Positions 60,273 to 64,000 of a stretch of DNA of 64,000 nucleotides are shown here, piece after piece. Source of the stretch: Toxotes chatareus (lineage: Eukaryota > Chordata > Actinopteri > Toxotidae); assembly GCA_016801885.1 (NCBI GenBank), contig CM028900.1:9393501-9457500 (forward strand), written 5' to 3'. Positions within the stretch are counted from its first letter, which is position 1. Each line of letters starts with the position of its first letter. The notes under the pieces were generated by a model. The model saw only the letters and a list, made by a program, of their open reading frames with translations, did no database searches and was not told the DNA's origin. Made by a program: the position numbers and the translations under genes.

Positions 60273-63200
60273 ACAAGCGAGAAGGGACTTATCTTAAACA
60301 AGCCTGTTTTATTAAATCTCCATCCATTTCCTGCTTACCTACAGGAGTGGTTGGTTGCTATTCTTAGACTCCAGGGCACATTGTTCCCCAGAGCTTGACT
60401 CCTGAGGCAGGGCTTCTTTTCAAATCATGGGGTTGTCAAATTCTAACCCACACGTAAAACATCTCAACCCTGACTTTAACCATGCTGAGGCTGAAAGGCT
60501 CATTGCTTTTCAGTTTTTATGCATGTTCACAAAATACTGATAACCACAGATTTTACCAACAGCCAGACATGCTTAACCACTTCATATATCTTGGAAAGAT
60601 TGGTTAGATATACAGCATCAGAAAAGCTGTGTCTAAATCCAAGAATTATCACACATGCATTCCAGCCAGAAAGGGGTACATCCATCTTTCCTAGATGCAT
60701 ACGTACTATGTCCTCATGCATTAGGTAGTTTTGTCCTCCCAGCTACATAATGAAATGGTCTGTGGAAGTAGCCACTTAAAGGACCTCATATCCTGCATGA
60801 TAATGGAATCTGAAGTGACACTGAAATTAGCCGTCATTGTAGCTGTCACATTAAAGGCAACAGGAAGAAAGCAGTACGGTGCTTTCAACACATAAGGCCA
60901 TACAGAAGACATAATTTGCCTCAGTGGTGCTTATCATATCCTTGATCAGTACAACCACTGAATGATCTGAGTGGGTGAGAGAGCTCTGATCAGTTATCAG
61001 TGAGGGAGCACTGTGAGTGAGCAAGAGCCTGCAGTGACGAGCAAAACTTTTGCCTTGCTAGAGACTTGCTCCATCCATATGAGTCATCCATGTGCTTGTG
61101 CTGGTTTATGAATAGTTGTTACCTACCTAGCTAAGGTGCTAATGTTGTGAGTATGCTGCTAAAGTGCATAAATTCTTCTTCCTCTAATGTTTCTTTTTTA
61201 GCCAGACAGCTTCAGGTGCATTACCACCACTCTCTGGACTGAAGTAGGGCCAACTCTGATTTTCACGTAGCCTGCAAAAAGCCTAAATCTGATTTGGGAT
61301 CTGGCTAGCGGCGATGGACTTAAGTGTAACTGAAAGTGTATTAAATCGCATTTGGAATTTATCTGCATTTGAGACGCTTGAAAATGTGTTCTGAGACAAG
61401 AGAAGAGAAGACAAGAACAAAAAGAAACTGACAGCAGCAATAGAGAAGTGTGCTGAGAAAGCTACAGTGTGAGCATCACTGGCAGAGAGATAGAAACCAG
61501 TCACAGTTCCCAGACTCTGGTGACATTCTCACATTACTGAGTCATCATTAACATCGGCCGCTCACAGCATGTCCTGATTCAGAGAACGGGGAGAGAGGAT
61601 AGAAAAATGTTCATGCAGTCTCGTGTCTATAAACTCACCCATACTGAACTGCACATACACGACATGAGCAGAAACACACACACACACACAAACACACAGG
61701 AGGGAAGGCTGACCGCGATCAGGTCACGGCAGTAAATAGGAGAGGGAGAGTGAATGACAAATGAATGGTTAGATTAAAGGAAATACTCAGAGGTGTGTGC
61801 AGCATGATGGGCTTGTGTCAGATCCCCTGACATACTGTATTTTCTCTGGGTTTTGTACAAACAATTCATTTGAGCACCTGGTCCTACCTAATCCTTTCCA
61901 TTTTAATCAGGCTAGTGTTTCTGTCAATGAATGAGTGTGTGTGTATTTGTTTGTGTGAGATCGCATGTGTGCATGCATGAGTGCATGGTGGCATAGTGGG
62001 ATGTGTTCTAATTGTTTCCATTGTCATTTGTCATAAATTTAGTATGTGGAGTGAAAGGAGCTGTAGTAAAATAACATTTTTTGGTTGCTGAAACATTTTT
62101 TTGTCATGCAGGTTTCTTTGTGATCATCTGTGTTTCTCCAAACAAGCATTTTCCAGGTAGAGAGGAAAAACCTCCAAAATAGCATTTAGACCATATTAAA
62201 ACTGAACGCCTCCATTCAGACTGATGCAAATGAGTTTGTGCTGTCCTCCTCACAGCCCTCATTACGAAGTCAAAGAGGCTGATTATTCACATCATTACTC
62301 CAGTGGCACCTAGCAACCACCTCACCACTGAGGAGCCTTTTCTGCTGTGTGATATAGGCCTGTATGTAAGTATGTCAGGCCTACGTTTAGTGGTCCAAAT
62401 GAAGATTTTGCGAGTGGGCTGAAACTAAGCAAGCAGGATCCTCACCCCCATACCTCCTCCAGTCTGACACAGTAATTTGATTGTGGACAGAGCAGGGAGG
62501 GGCAGAGAGAGAGAGAGAAAGAGGTTATTGATGGGTACAGATAGAACATGGAAAAGGAACAAAGCAAGACAGAAGAGGAATGGAGGGGAGCTTGACCTGA
62601 TGATGAGGGTCTTATCGGCACCTCTTCGTAATGGTTTTTTACCTTCTATTTGTGTGTATGTGTGTGTGAAGTAGATGGATGGTGGAAGGGTTAGCGGGGT
62701 TTTCACCTGCTGAAGTTTCCCTCTTTGTCTAAAACTCTTTTGTCCATTTGTCCTCAACCCCATCTGCCATTTGTCAACTGCAGCTGTGCCACTCTTCCTT
62801 CACCTTTTACTCCGTCTTTCCTACTGTTAGGCTTCATTCTTCTTATTCTCTTTCTTAGATGTTTTCCCTACGTTGAAACGACCTGTACAACTTGGATGAT
62901 GCTTTAGTCTTGTCCTGCTTTGTCTCTTTTGTTGCAGTTTTGCTTTACAGTGGAATTGACAGCCCCTGACTGATTCTTTGTACATTATTCATCTGTTTGT
63001 CTGTCATTGACTTTTCAAAAGCACAGAGGTAGAACTGGAACACTCCTCTCCTTTGCTCCCAAACCACTGTGACACTCTGCTCACTTTTTTGTAAACATAA
63101 ATACACAAATGTAAAGCATGCATACTCAAATTGACACACACAAAAAACGCAGGTTAAGTCTGCAGGTCTGTTTCTCAGTGACTGCTACAAAATATGAATA

Positions 63201-64000
63201 TAGCAACTATTAGATGGGGGTATCTGGTGCTCATATACTGTAAATATACATTTTACTCTTACACAGTATACAAGAAAAAAAAAACCCACCATCTTCCCTT
63301 CCATCTCTGCATATCCTCTTTCAACAAACATCACAGGCACACAGCGGTAAATAAAAAGTACCCATGACTCATGTCTCTTTGCATGCAAATATTACATCTC
63401 AAGCTAGACTGATGCTTTTTACTCTGTCCAATCCTTGAGGATCTAGAAAGGTCATGGAAATGGAAACATAGATGTATTAAAACATAACTTTCGGTCCTTT
63501 TTTAATTCCTGAGGTTTCTTCCAGAGATTTCTTCATTTCAGGAACCGTTTGATCAAAGAGGCATGCTGGATGTGTCACACTTCATGTCCCATATGCTAAA
63601 TTCTCATCTGTGTTTCTGTATGCGTATACATACCCGGGTGTCATGAATACAACATAGCACAGCTGTGACAGTAGACACGTTGCTGTGTGATGACAGTAGT
63701 GATGAGCTTCACTTAAAATTTAGCTTTTCATGGTGTCCAGACAGACATTGGATCTGTGTGTTGGCTTTAAACTGGAGGGCATGCATCTGTTTTGGTGTAT
63801 CTCTCCACTGTAATCCTATAAAGTCTGACCTCCATACTGACACTTCCTCCACACTGTCTTCAGTCCTACCCATTTTCCTTTTTGCATCCCTTACATGCCT
63901 CTTTTCATTTTATCAAGGTGGTTACCCGTCACACCATCACTTCCCCCCTTCATCACCCCCCCTCTCTCACTATCTTGCTCCCTGTAGCCCTAATCCTCCA

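Larger units (their letters stand above)
53424..64000 (+). other. nalf1: nalf1 first intron (start of a very long intron)
   Basis: No second nalf1 exon was found in these 10.6 kb, which fits the very long introns of this gene in mammals. The intron contains (CA)n at 53622-53670 and 57047-57149, interspersed repeat fragments at 57855-58010 and 58195-58345, poly(T) runs at 58143-58166 and 60250-60272, and a TATC/TA-rich tract at 59638-59694. Non-repetitive AT-rich blocks at about 59860-60080, 60745-60870 and 62200-62340 look like possible conserved non-coding elements by eye only. Confidence 0.75.

Overview
This is vertebrate nuclear DNA and very probably comes from a percomorph-type teleost fish. 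The density is low, at four protein genes in 64 kb. Coding exons are short with GT-AG introns, there are many (CA)n/(GT)n microsatellites, and several interspersed repeats look fish-type. The two proteins readable end to end, Abhd13 and Tnfsf13b/BAFF, look like fish versions. No bacterial, phage or CRISPR features were seen.

Layout. (1) 1-19.7 kb, minus strand: the 5' end of myo16 (unconventional myosin XVI). The first conserved coding exon is at 1518-1787. A probable upstream start exon at 19510-19573 joins it in frame across a 17.7 kb intron, and the rest of the gene lies beyond position 1. (2) 19.7-30.4 kb: intergenic, with long CA/GT tracts and a degenerate interspersed repeat at about 25.7-26.4 kb. 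(3) 30461-32665, minus strand: complete tnfsf13b (BAFF), six coding exons, 261 residues. (4) 33583-33873: a short hAT-type non-autonomous transposon with an exact 8-bp target duplication. (5) 36319-37374, minus strand: abhd13 in a single coding exon of 351 residues, with a probable non-coding first exon ending at 38444. (6) 38.7-52.1 kb: intergenic, holding an inverted-repeat element at 41.9-42.5 kb, further repeat copies and a three-unit minisatellite. (7) 52.1-53.4 kb, plus strand: GC-rich promoter, 5' leader and first coding exon of nalf1 (fam155a, NALCN channel auxiliary factor), followed by at least 10.6 kb of intron to the window end.

The order nalf1 - abhd13 - tnfsf13b - myo16, with nalf1 opposite to the other three, matches human 13q33.3 except that lig4 is missing from its expected place beside abhd13. 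The four genes are linked by ancient synteny and are not a pathway. BAFF is a B-cell survival cytokine, Abhd13 is a poorly characterised membrane serine hydrolase, Nalf1 helps form the NALCN sodium-leak channel complex, and Myo16 is a neuronal myosin.

I found no clearly undescribed system. The best leads are an in-frame N-terminal extension of Myo16, a frame-neutral intron 1 in tnfsf13b, an upstream ORF whose stop overlaps the nalf1 start as ATGA, a teleost GCTAACGTTAGC word family clustered at two promoters, RFX-type X-boxes near the two neuronal genes, and the hAT insertion.
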